Shown: positions 51,069 through 60,637 of the stretch, one piece after another
Numbering within the stretch: position 1 is the first letter of the stretch
Layout of the letters: each line of letters starts with the position of its first letter
Source of the DNA: Chryseobacterium flavum
GTDB taxonomy: Bacteria > Bacteroidota > Bacteroidia > Flavobacteriales > Weeksellaceae
Assembly: GCF_003385595.1 (NCBI RefSeq)
Contig: NZ_QNUE01000007.1
Location: forward strand, 1-64,000
Direction of reading: 5' to 3'
DNA: 64,000 nt
Position numbers and translations under genes: made by a program
The notes under the pieces: model-generated
The model's database searches: none
Told to the model about the DNA's origin: nothing
The model's input: only the letters and a program-made list of their open reading frames with translations

Positions 51069-51214
51069 ATTCTTTAATATGACCCATGTCAATACTAACT
51101 CCATATTGAAGTTATTAGTGTTTGAAAAAGATTATTAAAGAATAGAGAGAAGTATAGTTATGAGAAAACTCAGATATGTTGTGTTTTTTTTAGGCTGAAT
51201 AATTTAAAAAAAAA

Positions 51215-51463
51215 TTATTTGTCAATAGAGCCTAAAACTTTTTGTGCAAAGGAATTTAAAGCATCTTTTTCGCTCATTCCATTCTGTACATTAGCATGAA
51301 CTTCCAAAGCTCCGCAGATGTTAGTGATTAATTCCCCTGCAACATTTAAATCCTCTTCGCTTGTTCCTCGGAATTCACAGAAACTTTCCAGTACTTCCAA
51401 CGTTTTTTCAAGGTTTTCAGGACTCTGATTCTGATAAAATTGTCTGATTACAGGTAACTTCAT
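51215..51463 (-). CDS. small conserved protein (DUF6952-like) in the peroxiredoxin operon
   Basis: An 82-residue cytosolic helical protein (MKLPVIRQFYQNQSPENLEK...) of the kind found after the thioredoxin gene in flavobacterial ahpC operons. It has two Cys (FCEFRG and NICGAL). Its start overlaps the stop of the thioredoxin gene by 1 base (TAATG), so translation is coupled. Function unknown; the place suggests a part in oxidant defence. Confidence 0.75.
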   Translation of the reverse strand: MKLPVIRQFYQNQSPENLEKTLEVLESFCEFRGTSEEDLNVAGELITNICGALEVHANVQNGMSEKDALNSFAQKVLGSIDK

Positions 51464-51771
51464 TATGATAATTCGTTAAAAAGGTTAATTAAGCTTTCAG
51501 CCTGGTTAGACTGAACCTGGTTTACCAGTTCACCATTTTTAAAAATAGCGAAAGTGGGAAGGTTGTCTACTTTTGCTAATTTTCTGCTTTCAGGAAGCTT
51601 TTCAGCATCTACATAAAGGAAAGGAATATTTTCGTTCTCTGATGCTAATTTTTTAAATTTAGGCTTCATGATTCTACAGTTTCCACACCATGTTGCTCCA
51701 TATTGAACAACTACTTTTTCATTGTCATTTACAATATTTTGTAGTGTATCTTCAGTTAATTCAGTGTACAT
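51463..51771 (-). CDS. thioredoxin-family protein
   Basis: A 102-residue thioredoxin fold with an unusual active-site pair, WCGNC (GATWCGNCRIMKPKF), instead of WCGPC. The cis-Pro is in NLPTFAIFKNGE. It is likely a reductant for the adjacent peroxiredoxin. The gene sits between the peroxiredoxin and the small 82-residue protein, with a 116-base upstream gap that holds a 17-bp inverted repeat. Confidence 0.92.
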   Translation of the reverse strand: MYTELTEDTLQNIVNDNEKVVVQYGATWCGNCRIMKPKFKKLASENENIPFLYVDAEKLPESRKLAKVDNLPTFAIFKNGELVNQVQSNQAESLINLFNELS

Positions 51772-51796
51772 AAGTCTATTTTTTTTATAAAAATAA

Positions 51797-51870
51797 ACAA
51801 TGTAACAATCTAAAAATTATCAATCCAACAATTCAAAAGAGATTGCTATACTGTTAGATTGTTACATTGT
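51797..51870. repeat. 17-bp inverted repeat between ahpC and thioredoxin genes
   Basis: ACAATGTAACAATCTAA (51797-51813) and its exact complement (51854-51870), 40 bases apart. It is long enough to form a stable cruciform or mRNA hairpin but has no T-tract. It may be a small mobile palindrome or an mRNA processing site. Confidence 0.55.
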
Positions 51871-51887
51871 AATATTAAATTAAGATA

Positions 51888-52520
51888 TTAATTTTTTGCC
51901 AGGTATTCTGCAGTAGAAGTTCTGTCTGCTTTCATTGCTTCTTTTCCTTCTTCCCAGTTTGCAGGACATACTTCACCATGTTTCTGAACGTGCGTATATG
52001 CATCGATCAATCTTAAGAATTCTTTTACATTTCTTCCCAGAGGCATATCATTTACTGCTTCATGGAAGATTTTTCCTGTTTCATCGATAAGGTAAGTAGC
52101 TCTGTATGTTACATTAGAACCTGTGAAAGTTTCGTTTCCTTCTTCATCATATTCAAAATCCTGATCTACAATTCCCAGGGTGTTTGCCAATTGTCTGTGA
52201 GTGTCAGCTAAAAGCGGGTAAGTAACTCCTTCAATACCTCCGTTGTCCTTCGGTGTGTTTAACCATGCAAAGTGTACCTCATTAGTATCACAAGACGCAC
52301 CGATTACTTTAGTATTTCTTTTTTCGAATTCACCTAAAGCTTCCTGAAAAGCGTGAAGCTCAGTAGGACAAACAAATGTGAAATCTTTCGGATACCAGAA
52401 TAAAAGAACTTTTTGCTGGTTGTTTACTGCTTCATCAAGGATGTTGATTCTAAGATCATCACCCATTTCTGACATGGCGTCAATTGTTAAATTTGGGAAT
52501 TTTTTTCCTACTAAAGACAT
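51888..52520 (-). CDS. 2-Cys peroxiredoxin (AhpC/Prx1 type)
   Basis: Reduces hydrogen peroxide and organic peroxides through Cys. The peroxidatic Cys is in FTFVCPTELHAF near residue 51 and the resolving Cys in HGEVCPANW near residue 170. Other motifs: FWYPKDF and the Arg in NVTYRATYLIDETG. The 210 residues match the typical Prx1 group. It is the first gene of an operon with thioredoxin and the small 82-residue protein. A good promoter lies at 52553-52582. Confidence 0.95.
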   Translation of the reverse strand: MSLVGKKFPNLTIDAMSEMGDDLRINILDEAVNNQQKVLLFWYPKDFTFVCPTELHAFQEALGEFEKRNTKVIGASCDTNEVHFAWLNTPKDNGGIEGVTYPLLADTHRQLANTLGIVDQDFEYDEEGNETFTGSNVTYRATYLIDETGKIFHEAVNDMPLGRNVKEFLRLIDAYTHVQKHGEVCPANWEEGKEAMKADRTSTAEYLAKN

Positions 52521-52552
52521 AATTTTCTGTTTTTATATTTAATTTTCTTATG

Positions 52553-52582
52553 CAAATATATGAAGATTCATCTATCAAACAA
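52553..52582 (-). promoter_or_regulatory. promoter of the peroxiredoxin operon
   Basis: On the minus strand, TTG (52582-52580), 19 bases, then TATATTTG (52560-52553); 32 bases before the ATG. An exact match to the Bacteroidetes consensus. Confidence 0.6.
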
Positions 52583-52713
52583 TTTATTTTCGATAAATAA
52601 AATCTATAATTGTTTTTAGGTCTGTTTTTAAATAAAAAGCCTTATTTCAGGGTTTTTATGCTTATTTTAATAGTTAAATATTCTTATTAAATGAATTTTT
52701 TTACTGCTCTTAT

Positions 52714-53907
52714 TTAGCTGAATTGTTCAAGAAGGTTTTTGATGCGCTTCATTGCTTCTCTCAGGTCTTCCTCGGAAGCAGCATAAGAGAACCGGATACA
52801 TTCCGGACTTCCGAAAGACAGTCCGCCAACACATCCTACATGGGCATTTTCTAAAAGGAACATAGCAAAGTCATCTGAATTTTTTATTTCAGTTCCATTC
52901 AGTGTCTTGCCAATATAATAAGAGATGTCCGGAAAGAAATAAAAAGCAGCTTTAGGAAGCAATACCTTAAATCCAGGAATTTCTTTAATCAGTTCATAGA
53001 CAAGATCCCTTCTTTTTTTAAAAGCATCAATCATATATTTATACTCAGACGGATCTGTCTGTAAAGCTGTAATAGAAGCTCTTTGAGCCATGGTGTTAGC
53101 ACCGCTTGTCATCTGTCCCTGAACTTTTTCACAAGCTTTTGCCAGCCATTCCGGGCATGCGGAATAACCTATTCTCCATCCGGTCATTGCATATGCTTTA
53201 GACATTCCGTTAATTACTGCTGTCTGTTCGTATACCTCCGGAAATTGAGCAATTGAGGTGGTTTTTGTTTCATAGTTTATGAATTCATAAATCTCATCTG
53301 AGATTACAGTGATCTTCGGATATTTGGCAATCACTTTTGCAAGCGATTTTAATTCGTCATAAGTATAATATCCTCCTGAAGGGTTACATGGAGAGCTGAA
53401 AAGGATAGCTTTTGTTTTGTCTGTAATGGCCTCTTCCAGTTGTTCTGCCGTAATCTTAAAATCTGTTACATAAGAGGTGGGAAGCATTACGGAGGATCCG
53501 CCCATCATTTTTACCATCTCGTCATAGCTTACCCAGTAAGGAGCAGGCAATAATACTTCATCACCATCATTAATAATGGCAGCAAGAACATTTAAAATAG
53601 CTTGTTTAGCACCATTGGAAACGCATATCTGAGTAGGTTTGTATACTAATTGATTATCTCTTTTTAATTTATAGGCAATAGCTTCACGTAATTCAAGAAA
53701 TCCCGGCACAGGAGAGTAGTGGCTGTAATTCTGATTGATAGCATCAAAAGCGGCCTGTTTTATATTGTCAGGAACATCAAAGTCCGGTTCGCCAAGAGTT
53801 AAACTGATTACATCAATCCCGTTGGCTTTCATTTCTCTCGCTTTGTTTGACATTACAAAAGTCTGTGAATATCCCAGTCTTTTTACTCTATCTGAAAGTT
53901 TATCCAT
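52714..53907 (-). CDS. PLP-dependent aminotransferase, aspartate type
   Basis: Class I aminotransferase of 397 residues. Motifs: ISLTLGEPDFDVPDNIKQAA, YSPVPGFLELREAIAYK, SNGAKQAILN, LFSSPCNPSGGYYTYDEL, VISDEIYEF, the PLP Lys in INGMSKAYAMTGWRIGYSA, and the substrate-carboxylate Arg in CIRFSYAASEEDLREAM. It belongs to the group that uses aspartate, and often also prephenate or aromatic acids. A minus-strand -7 box TATATTTG is at 53932-53925. It is transcribed alone. Confidence 0.93.
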   Translation of the reverse strand: MDKLSDRVKRLGYSQTFVMSNKAREMKANGIDVISLTLGEPDFDVPDNIKQAAFDAINQNYSHYSPVPGFLELREAIAYKLKRDNQLVYKPTQICVSNGAKQAILNVLAAIINDGDEVLLPAPYWVSYDEMVKMMGGSSVMLPTSYVTDFKITAEQLEEAITDKTKAILFSSPCNPSGGYYTYDELKSLAKVIAKYPKITVISDEIYEFINYETKTTSIAQFPEVYEQTAVINGMSKAYAMTGWRIGYSACPEWLAKACEKVQGQMTSGANTMAQRASITALQTDPSEYKYMIDAFKKRRDLVYELIKEIPGFKVLLPKAAFYFFPDISYYIGKTLNGTEIKNSDDFAMFLLENAHVGCVGGLSFGSPECIRFSYAASEEDLREAMKRIKNLLEQFS

Positions 53908-54052
53908 GTTTTTTTCAATTTTAACAAATATATAATAAAAACGTCTTGCCGGGAAATAAAAGTCGGATCTGTTTAAGAGATTTTTATCAGGTTTTATGAA
54001 ATAAAATCCAAAAAATTCTTTCCTGATTCTTAAAGCAAACCTGTGGTTAAAG

Positions 54053-54084
54053 TTTGAATTAAGCCAATAAAAAGTCTATTTTTG
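54053..54084 (+). promoter_or_regulatory. promoter of rsmG
   Basis: TTTG (54053-54056), 20 bases, then TATTTTTG (54077-54084), 18 bases before the ATG at 54103. Full match to the Bacteroidetes consensus. Confidence 0.65.
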
Positions 54085-54102
54085 CTGATTATAATAAAAC
54101 AG

Positions 54103-54738
54103 ATGTCTACAACGTTACTATTAAAATATTTTCCCGATCTTACAGAGAAACAGCTGGAGCAGTTTGCCCAGCTGGAACAGCTTTACAATGAGTGGAATGA
54201 AAAGATTAATGTGATCTCAAGAAAAGATATGGAATCCCTGTATGAAAAGCATATCCTGCATTCATTAGGAATTGCAAAAGTTATGGAATTTGCACCGGGA
54301 ACCAAAGTGTTGGATATTGGGACAGGTGGTGGTTTTCCGGGGATTCCCCTGGCAATATTATTTCCTGAAACTGATTTTACTTTAATTGATTCTATAGGTA
54401 AAAAAATCAGCGTTGTAAAAGCTGTAGCAGAAGGTGTAGGGCTAAAGAATGTAACCGCAATTCATGGAAGAGCAGAAAAGCTGAAAGAAAGATTCCATTT
54501 TGTAGTCAGCAGGGCAGTAACACAGATGCCTGAATTTTTGCGATGGCTGAAAGGAAAATTTGAAAAAGAACAGCTGAATATCAAGCATAATGGAATTTTA
54601 TATTTAAAAGGTGGAGACCTTGCAGAGGAGCTTGCCGGAATTAAATGTGAAATTTTTAATCTTAAAAACTATTTTGATGAAGAGTTTTTTGATACTAAAA
54701 AAGTGGTTTATGTATCAAAAGGTAATTTTAATTCTTAA
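54103..54738 (+). CDS. rsmG: 16S rRNA (guanine527-N7)-methyltransferase
   Basis: Methylates G527 of 16S rRNA using SAM. The N-terminal helices (DLTEKQLEQFAQLEQLYNEW and KINVISRKDMESLYEKHILH) and the SAM motif VLDIGTGGGFPGIPLAI near residue 72 are diagnostic, followed by DSIGKKISVVKAV and VVSRAVTQMPEFL. Starting at the ATG at 54103 gives 211 residues, normal for the family; an upstream in-frame start lies within the promoter. Confidence 0.95.
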   Translation: MSTTLLLKYFPDLTEKQLEQFAQLEQLYNEWNEKINVISRKDMESLYEKHILHSLGIAKVMEFAPGTKVLDIGTGGGFPGIPLAILFPETDFTLIDSIGKKISVVKAVAEGVGLKNVTAIHGRAEKLKERFHFVVSRAVTQMPEFLRWLKGKFEKEQLNIKHNGILYLKGGDLAEELAGIKCEIFNLKNYFDEEFFDTKKVVYVSKGNFNS

Positions 54739-54799
54739 TTTGTGTTAATAAGGAATAATTTTTGATAAGTAATTATTGATAATCAGGAAATTGAAGGCT

Positions 54800-55207
54800 A
54801 TGAAAAAGTTTTTAAACATTGGGTTTTCAGCATTGTTGTTGGGATTGGTCTCAATCTCATGTAATGATGATGACTATCAGACAATTGAGTCTATAGATAA
54901 GATCAAAATAGACAGTGTAAGGATAGTGAATGATACAATGGATGTTTTTGCTATTCAGACCATAAAAACTTATTCTACTTATCCTTCTCATTGTGAGGGA
55001 TTTTATGGATATGACTATATCTATAAAGATAATCTTGAAAGAACGGTAACTGCTTATAAATATATTACTGACGGTCCTTGTGAACAAGGAAATTATGTAG
55101 GTGCCAATCAGATTAAATTCAATCCTCAAAAAGAAGGAACATATACTTTTAAATTCTGGAACGGAGGAAATAGCTGGATTACCAAAACAATTGTGGTGAA
55201 ACAATAA
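54800..55207 (+). CDS. hypothetical lipoprotein
   Basis: A 135-residue lipoprotein: signal with lipobox (LLLGLVSISC, Cys21), followed by NDDDYQ, an acidic patch of the kind that in flavobacteria can direct lipoproteins to the cell surface. The body is beta-rich with two further Cys (SHCEGF, GPCEQG), probably a disulfide. Family not recognised. Its stop overlaps the start of the DUF922 gene (TAATG). Confidence 0.72.
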   Translation: MKKFLNIGFSALLLGLVSISCNDDDYQTIESIDKIKIDSVRIVNDTMDVFAIQTIKTYSTYPSHCEGFYGYDYIYKDNLERTVTAYKYITDGPCEQGNYVGANQIKFNPQKEGTYTFKFWNGGNSWITKTIVVKQ

Positions 55208-55743
55208 TGAGATTGATTTTTTTTTCTTTTTTCCTAGCTGTCAACATGATATCCGGACAGGAAATTATATGGCAGGAAGGGCAAAAATTAACCTGGGATA
55301 ATTTTAAAAGCCCGGTTAACAGGCGAAATAATCCGGATATTGCAGCCTATACCCATTGTGGTTGGGAATATTCGATTGTAAAATCTACGAATCCCGATTC
55401 ACCTGTACAGATTGAAATAAGAACAATTTTCAATGAAGATAAATCATGGAAAGATGTCAGGAAGATAAATGATTACATTCTCTTACATGAACAGAAACAT
55501 TTTGATATTGCAGAATTGTTCGTAAGAAAAATGAGAAAAATTGTTGCTGAAAAGATTAAAAAATCTAGCGATTACAATAGATTATTTACAGTAATTTATA
55601 AGAAAATTTCAGACGAATATAAAAATTTCCAGACAGCTTATGACCGGGATACCCGTCATGGAATGAATAAAGAAAAGCAAGCAGAGTATAATATTTTTAT
55701 TGCTGAAGAGTTAGACCACCTAAAAAGCTACAAATCCCTTTGA
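55207..55743 (+). CDS. exported DUF922 protein, putative zinc protease
   Basis: A 178-residue exported protein with a signal peptide (FFLAVNMISGQE) and the DUF922 features WQEGQKLTWDNFKSP and IRTIFNEDKSW. Near residue 95 it has a zinc-peptidase signature, LLHEQKHFDIAE (HExxH), with further Glu residues after it. The family is predicted, not shown, to be proteolytic. It is translationally coupled to the lipoprotein upstream and overlaps the next gene by 4 bases. Confidence 0.8.
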   Translation: MRLIFFSFFLAVNMISGQEIIWQEGQKLTWDNFKSPVNRRNNPDIAAYTHCGWEYSIVKSTNPDSPVQIEIRTIFNEDKSWKDVRKINDYILLHEQKHFDIAELFVRKMRKIVAEKIKKSSDYNRLFTVIYKKISDEYKNFQTAYDRDTRHGMNKEKQAEYNIFIAEELDHLKSYKSL

Positions 55744-58427
55744 AATTCCTCAATAAAATTATTCACGAATTATTAGCGCAAAATCCGGATCTTTCTGCGT
55801 TTAATATTATTTTGCCAGGTAAACGTCCTATAGTTTTTATCAGAAGAATCCTGGAGGAAAATAATTATTCGGGATTCCTTCCTAACTTTTTTACCGTTGA
55901 GGAGCTCATTAATACTATTGCTGATCAGCAACTTATTCAGGGAATTCCCCTGTGGCTTTTTTCATTTGATGTCTACAGAAGCCTTAACCTTATTCCGAAT
56001 GATGACTTTGCAGAATTCCTGAAATGGTTTCCAACATTGCAGAAGGACTGGGATGATGTCCTGAAATTTTCAGAAAGTGACGAAGCCGTACTTCAGTATA
56101 TGTTTGATGAAGAGAGAATTAAGGAATGGGCACAAAATCTGGGTGAAGACGATGATGTACCCAGAAAAAAGTTCCTGAATTTCTGGCAGAATATGAATGT
56201 CTTTCTTCCTGTTCTTAAAGAGAGACTCAGAGCGAAGGATTGGGCAACATCAGGAATGATTCATGAGTCTGCCAAAGCAAAAATCGACCATTTTGCAAAG
56301 AACACATCAGAACAGTTTGTGTTTTGTGGCTTTAATGCTTTTACGCCGGTAGAAGAAAAATTGGTGAGAAGTCTGTTGCAATGGGATAAGGCCCAGTGTT
56401 TTTTTCAGGCTGACCGGTATTATTTCGATGATGAAAGACAGGAAGCCGGAAAATTCCTGAGAAATCATAAAACATGGAAAGAGTTTGATGATAACAGGGC
56501 TTTTCAATGGATTGAAGATGATTTTAATCAGCCTAAAAATATAAGGGTATATGAAGTTTCAGGAAATGTAACCCAAACTAAGGTCCTGCCGGAAATATTT
56601 AAAGGAATTCAGGATAAAACCTTTTCCAATACTGCGGTCGTACTCCTCGATGAAAACCTTCTTCCGGCAAGCCTTGATGTGATGCACGGGATCGAAACGT
56701 TGAATATCACCATGGGCTTTCCTTTAAAGAATCTTTCTTTTTCCAATGCTATAAAACGGCTTTTTTACCTCCAGAAACAATTGGAAAAAAATAAGTCATC
56801 TTATTATTACAGAGATGTTTTTCCAATTTTGGAAGAACTTCCGAAATCTGTTGAAGATGAGCAGATTATCAATGAATTTAAAGCGAAAATAGAAGAAAGA
56901 AATATTGTTTATATTTCGGGAAAACTCTTGTATGAGCTCCTGAATAAATTATCTTATTTCGGGCTGCTTCAAAAGGCTGTAAACACGCATGATTATCTGG
57001 ATATGCTCATTGCATTCTGCCAGCAGGTAAAATGGCTTGATATAGATGATATTCAATACGAGAATGTTTCTCATTTTGAGAATGCTTTCAGGATTATTAA
57101 AAATCAGCTGACTCCTTACCAGATTGAAATCAGAATGGAAACCCTGGAAATTCTGATTAACCAGCATATCAATTCCGAAAGTATAGATTTTCAGGGAGAG
57201 CCTCTCAGAGGGCTGCAGATTATGGGATTGCTTGAAACACGTCTCCTGAATTTTGAAAATGTTATTATGCTTTCTGTTAATGAAGGTAAACTTCCTTTAG
57301 GGAACTCACAGAATACTTACATACCCTTCGATATCCGTAAATTTTTTGACCTCCATACTTTCCTTGAAAATGACAGTATTTATGCCTATCACTTTTACAG
57401 ACTTATTCAGGATGCAAAAAATGTTCACTTATTGTACAATGCGTTAAGCTCAGGTGTAAATACAGGTGAAAAAAGCAGGTTTATTACTCAAATTGAAATG
57501 GAAAGTCCACATACAATAGAACATCTTATTATTGAGAATTCTTCTGAACCAATTGTTACCAGGCCCATAGAGATTCCAAAAACCCCAATTGTACTGGAAC
57601 GTCTTAATAAATGGAAAGATAAGGTGTCAGCTTCCCATCTTACAAGTTATCTTTATAATCCTGTAGATTTTTATTTATCCAAAATACTAAATACATCGGA
57701 AACAGATGAAATTGAAGAGGAATTATCTGTAAAAAACTACGGTAACTTAGTACATTATTCACTTCAAGAAGTGTATGAGGTAATTAAAGGTAAAGTATTA
57801 AAAGAGACAGATTTACATGGTTTGATTAAAGAAATAGATAAATATATAGAAATAGCTATTGAGAAGCTTAAGCATCAGCCTGAATTTTACGAAAAAGGAA
57901 TGAATTACATCCATAAAGCAATTGCAAAAAAAGTAATTGAGAATATTCTGCGCTATGATCTTGAGCTTGTAAAACAAGGCAACAAACTGGAAATAATAGA
58001 TATTGAAAGACGGTTTGAAAATGTAGATTTTTATCTTGATAATAATGATAAAATTTCATTCTTTGGATTCATTGACCGGATTGATAAGCTGAATGGAACC
58101 TTACGGATTATCGATTATAAAACAGCCAAAATTAAAAATCTCAATGTAAAAATTGATGAAGAGAATATGGATATGTATTTCCATAACAGCGACAGAAAGC
58201 AGGCTCTCCAGCTGTGTATCTACCATTATGTGGTTCAAAATCTGCCGGAATTCTGGGGCTTTCCGATAGAAACCGGAATCTGGAGTTTTGCAGAAGCTAA
58301 AAAAGGAGTCGTTTCCCTGCAGTTTGATAAAGGAAATATAGAGGATGCCATGAACGCAGTTAAAAGTCTTATTTTGGAAATTCTGGATCCGGATATTGCT
58401 TTTGTAGAGAGTATAAAACCATACTGA
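55740..58427 (+). CDS. AddB-like PD-(D/E)XK nuclease/helicase protein
   Basis: An 895-residue DNA repair protein of the RecB-nuclease type that replaces AddB in Bacteroidetes. The N-terminal 600 residues resemble an inactive helicase (FNIILPGKRPIVFIRRIL, LRGLQIMGLLETRLLNFENV). The C-terminal third carries the nuclease: KNYGNLVHYSLQEVY, GFIDRIDKLNG, and IIDYKTAKIK with the Asp and Lys of PD-(D/E)XK. The best start is a TTG at 55740 overlapping the previous stop. The expected AddA-like UvrD helicase partner is not in this window. Confidence 0.87.
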   Translation: MKFLNKIIHELLAQNPDLSAFNIILPGKRPIVFIRRILEENNYSGFLPNFFTVEELINTIADQQLIQGIPLWLFSFDVYRSLNLIPNDDFAEFLKWFPTLQKDWDDVLKFSESDEAVLQYMFDEERIKEWAQNLGEDDDVPRKKFLNFWQNMNVFLPVLKERLRAKDWATSGMIHESAKAKIDHFAKNTSEQFVFCGFNAFTPVEEKLVRSLLQWDKAQCFFQADRYYFDDERQEAGKFLRNHKTWKEFDDNRAFQWIEDDFNQPKNIRVYEVSGNVTQTKVLPEIFKGIQDKTFSNTAVVLLDENLLPASLDVMHGIETLNITMGFPLKNLSFSNAIKRLFYLQKQLEKNKSSYYYRDVFPILEELPKSVEDEQIINEFKAKIEERNIVYISGKLLYELLNKLSYFGLLQKAVNTHDYLDMLIAFCQQVKWLDIDDIQYENVSHFENAFRIIKNQLTPYQIEIRMETLEILINQHINSESIDFQGEPLRGLQIMGLLETRLLNFENVIMLSVNEGKLPLGNSQNTYIPFDIRKFFDLHTFLENDSIYAYHFYRLIQDAKNVHLLYNALSSGVNTGEKSRFITQIEMESPHTIEHLIIENSSEPIVTRPIEIPKTPIVLERLNKWKDKVSASHLTSYLYNPVDFYLSKILNTSETDEIEEELSVKNYGNLVHYSLQEVYEVIKGKVLKETDLHGLIKEIDKYIEIAIEKLKHQPEFYEKGMNYIHKAIAKKVIENILRYDLELVKQGNKLEIIDIERRFENVDFYLDNNDKISFFGFIDRIDKLNGTLRIIDYKTAKIKNLNVKIDEENMDMYFHNSDRKQALQLCIYHYVVQNLPEFWGFPIETGIWSFAEAKKGVVSLQFDKGNIEDAMNAVKSLILEILDPDIAFVESIKPY

Positions 58428-58463
58428 TCTGATTTCTTAAAGATTAAATTTCAGATAATAAAA

Positions 58464-58496
58464 ATGCACTCCATACATCGTATAAATGAAGTGCAT
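58464..58496 (-). terminator. terminator of the T9SS hydrolase gene
   Basis: A hairpin with arms ATGCACT-C-CAT and ATG-A-AGTGCAT. On the minus strand it is followed by TTTTATTATC. It lies 38 bases after the stop at 58534. Confidence 0.6.
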
Positions 58497-58533
58497 AAAA
58501 ATTAACTTGAAATGAATATGGAAATGGATTAAT

Positions 58534-60480
58534 TTATAATTTTATTTTCTTATTGATTGTTTTTCCGTTAGATAATGTTATTTGTACAAGATATACTCCG
58601 GTTTCTATATTGTTTGACTCAAAGTATTGTTTGTTAACATGCTGTTGCAGGATTAAAGCACCGGAGATGCTGTAAATATGAATGCTTTTTATATCACTGC
58701 CAGCTCTGACTTTAATTTGATGGTTTTGGGTGAAGATATCAATATTGTTTTCTGATATCTGCTTTTCAGGTGTTTTTTTGAATTGCAGATTATAAAAAGG
58801 AGTTATGATTTCAAAAATATAATTCTGGGAATCCAGATTCTTAAGATTTATTCCGCCGTCTGAATGATATTGTTCCCCCGAAATTGTCCTGACCAGTTTT
58901 TTCTGATCATCAAAAATATTAACGGCTGAAAGTTCATCATCATTGATCTTCAATTTAAGAATCCCACCGTTTTCAGTTTGTATAATCTCATTTTCAGCAA
59001 TTTCTTCAGGTGTATTTTTAATATAGGGGATCATTTTATTTTCATTGTTTTCCAATACTTTTAATAAGTATACTCCATCTTTTAAAGAAGCCAGGTTGTC
59101 GTTTTTTGCAGGTCTGCTTGTTGTTTTTTCGTTATTAAATTCTGTGATTGCAACCAGTTTTAAACTTCCAAGATCAGGTTTGATCTGCGAAGAATATAAA
59201 GGTGATGCCTGAAGGGTAGCCGTTCCGGACTGTTTTGATGTAAGCATAGCCCATTGATTAAGGAGTCCTCCGCTTCTGAGAGCATTAAATTTTGCATTGG
59301 ATGCCAAAGTAAATGGAATAATTCCTCCTACATGCCCTAAAGGTCCCCAATAGAATGAATCCAGCTTATATTTATTAAGGTCCCACCACGGATAATAACC
59401 TCGCTGTACATCAATGGTTTTGGAAGTATTTTCAGGAGGAATAGCCAGATCTACAGTGGAATGTCCCAATGTCATGGGGGTTTTGTTATACCAGTCATAA
59501 ACATCTTTGGGTTTCATGCACTGTCTCAGTTTATTATTGGGGTTATTGGTTACATCATTAATGAAGGTGTCTGTAAAAAGATTTCTCCATATAACGGGTC
59601 CCCACAGTAAACCTCCGTTATCCTGAACAACATGGTAATTATAACGGTCAAGGTATTCCGCTGAAATAACCTCTGAAATATCATTGTTGTATGTTTTATA
59701 ACCTGTATTGTTGCAGGTATGAAGAACATTTGCCAAAAATGAAGTAAACGGATAAATATCTTTTTCCAACACGCCTTTATTCAAAGTCACCCCCGAAAAA
59801 TCATACGGTCCATCACCCATATAAGCATATTTGAATTTGATGTTATCGGGATTTGAAATGCTTAATCTCTTTAAAGTAGACATCGCAGCATGAGCTCCCT
59901 GGGAATAACCGGCTAAAAAGTATTCATCATAGCGTTTAATATTCAGTTGTGTCAATACTTTATTCGCAGCCGTGATGAAATCGATAGTAGCTCCGGCTTC
60001 TGTGGCATAATCTACATAGGGGTGCGTTCCGTCTCCTGTTCCCATCCCCACATAATCAGGAGCCATTAAGATATAACCATTCAGTACATATGACAGTTCA
60101 ACAACAAATCCTGCTGTTAAAGCACCTTTGAAATTAGACGGGACATTATGTCGGCTGTCTGTGGTTCCGTGGTCGGATACTACTGTTGAAAGCTTAAATG
60201 GTACATTAGGATACATGAGTAATCCGGTGGCTTTTACAAGAGTATTGTTTTCATTTTTAGTGTAATAGGTGATTTTATAACCTTTTAAGCCAACGTTAAA
60301 GCTATTAAGATAGCTGGAGAATTCCGGGGTATTTTGATCACCAAGATGATTGGCGATAAAATTGATGACTCCCTGTGGTGTTAAATCCAGTTTCTGTTCG
60401 GCGCTTACAACATCACCTGCCTGTTGTGCAAAATAAAATGGTGCTGTAAGACCTAGTAAAAAAGTAGCGATTTTTTTCAT
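58534..60480 (-). CDS. T9SS-secreted alpha/beta hydrolase
   Basis: A 648-residue secreted enzyme: signal peptide 1-18 (LTAPFYFA/QQ), an alpha/beta-hydrolase domain with the nucleophile elbow GYSQGAHAAM near residue 190, then a linker and a C-terminal T9SS type A sorting domain (VRAGSDIKSIHIYSISGAL, then GVYLVQITLSNGKTINKKI). The type IX machinery would export it and cut the tag. The substrate is unknown; secretory lipase-like esterases share the layout. It is transcribed alone. Confidence 0.88.
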   Translation of the reverse strand: MKKIATFLLGLTAPFYFAQQAGDVVSAEQKLDLTPQGVINFIANHLGDQNTPEFSSYLNSFNVGLKGYKITYYTKNENNTLVKATGLLMYPNVPFKLSTVVSDHGTTDSRHNVPSNFKGALTAGFVVELSYVLNGYILMAPDYVGMGTGDGTHPYVDYATEAGATIDFITAANKVLTQLNIKRYDEYFLAGYSQGAHAAMSTLKRLSISNPDNIKFKYAYMGDGPYDFSGVTLNKGVLEKDIYPFTSFLANVLHTCNNTGYKTYNNDISEVISAEYLDRYNYHVVQDNGGLLWGPVIWRNLFTDTFINDVTNNPNNKLRQCMKPKDVYDWYNKTPMTLGHSTVDLAIPPENTSKTIDVQRGYYPWWDLNKYKLDSFYWGPLGHVGGIIPFTLASNAKFNALRSGGLLNQWAMLTSKQSGTATLQASPLYSSQIKPDLGSLKLVAITEFNNEKTTSRPAKNDNLASLKDGVYLLKVLENNENKMIPYIKNTPEEIAENEIIQTENGGILKLKINDDELSAVNIFDDQKKLVRTISGEQYHSDGGINLKNLDSQNYIFEIITPFYNLQFKKTPEKQISENNIDIFTQNHQIKVRAGSDIKSIHIYSISGALILQQHVNKQYFESNNIETGVYLVQITLSNGKTINKKIKL

Positions 60481-60592
60481 ATCGTCTGTTTTTTTATGCT
60501 ATTAAAGTAATAATTATAATAAAATCACAAAAATTTTATAAGATCAATAATTATTCACTGAATATAAATTCTCTGTAATGTGAGTAAAATAA

Positions 60593-60618
60593 AAGAGTCC
60601 GGCCATAGCCGGACTCTT
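60593..60618 (-). terminator. terminator of the acyl-CoA dehydrogenase gene
   Basis: An 11-bp perfect stem (AAGAGTCCGGC/GCCGGACTCTT) with a CATA loop, 20 bases past the stop. Confidence 0.8.
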
Positions 60619-60637
60619 ATTAATATCTTTGTCTTTC

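Noticed and set aside
52630..52690. Possible terminator of the aminotransferase gene (AAAAAGCCT with AGGGTTTTT)
   Set aside because: The stem is short and has a central mismatch, so it was not listed.
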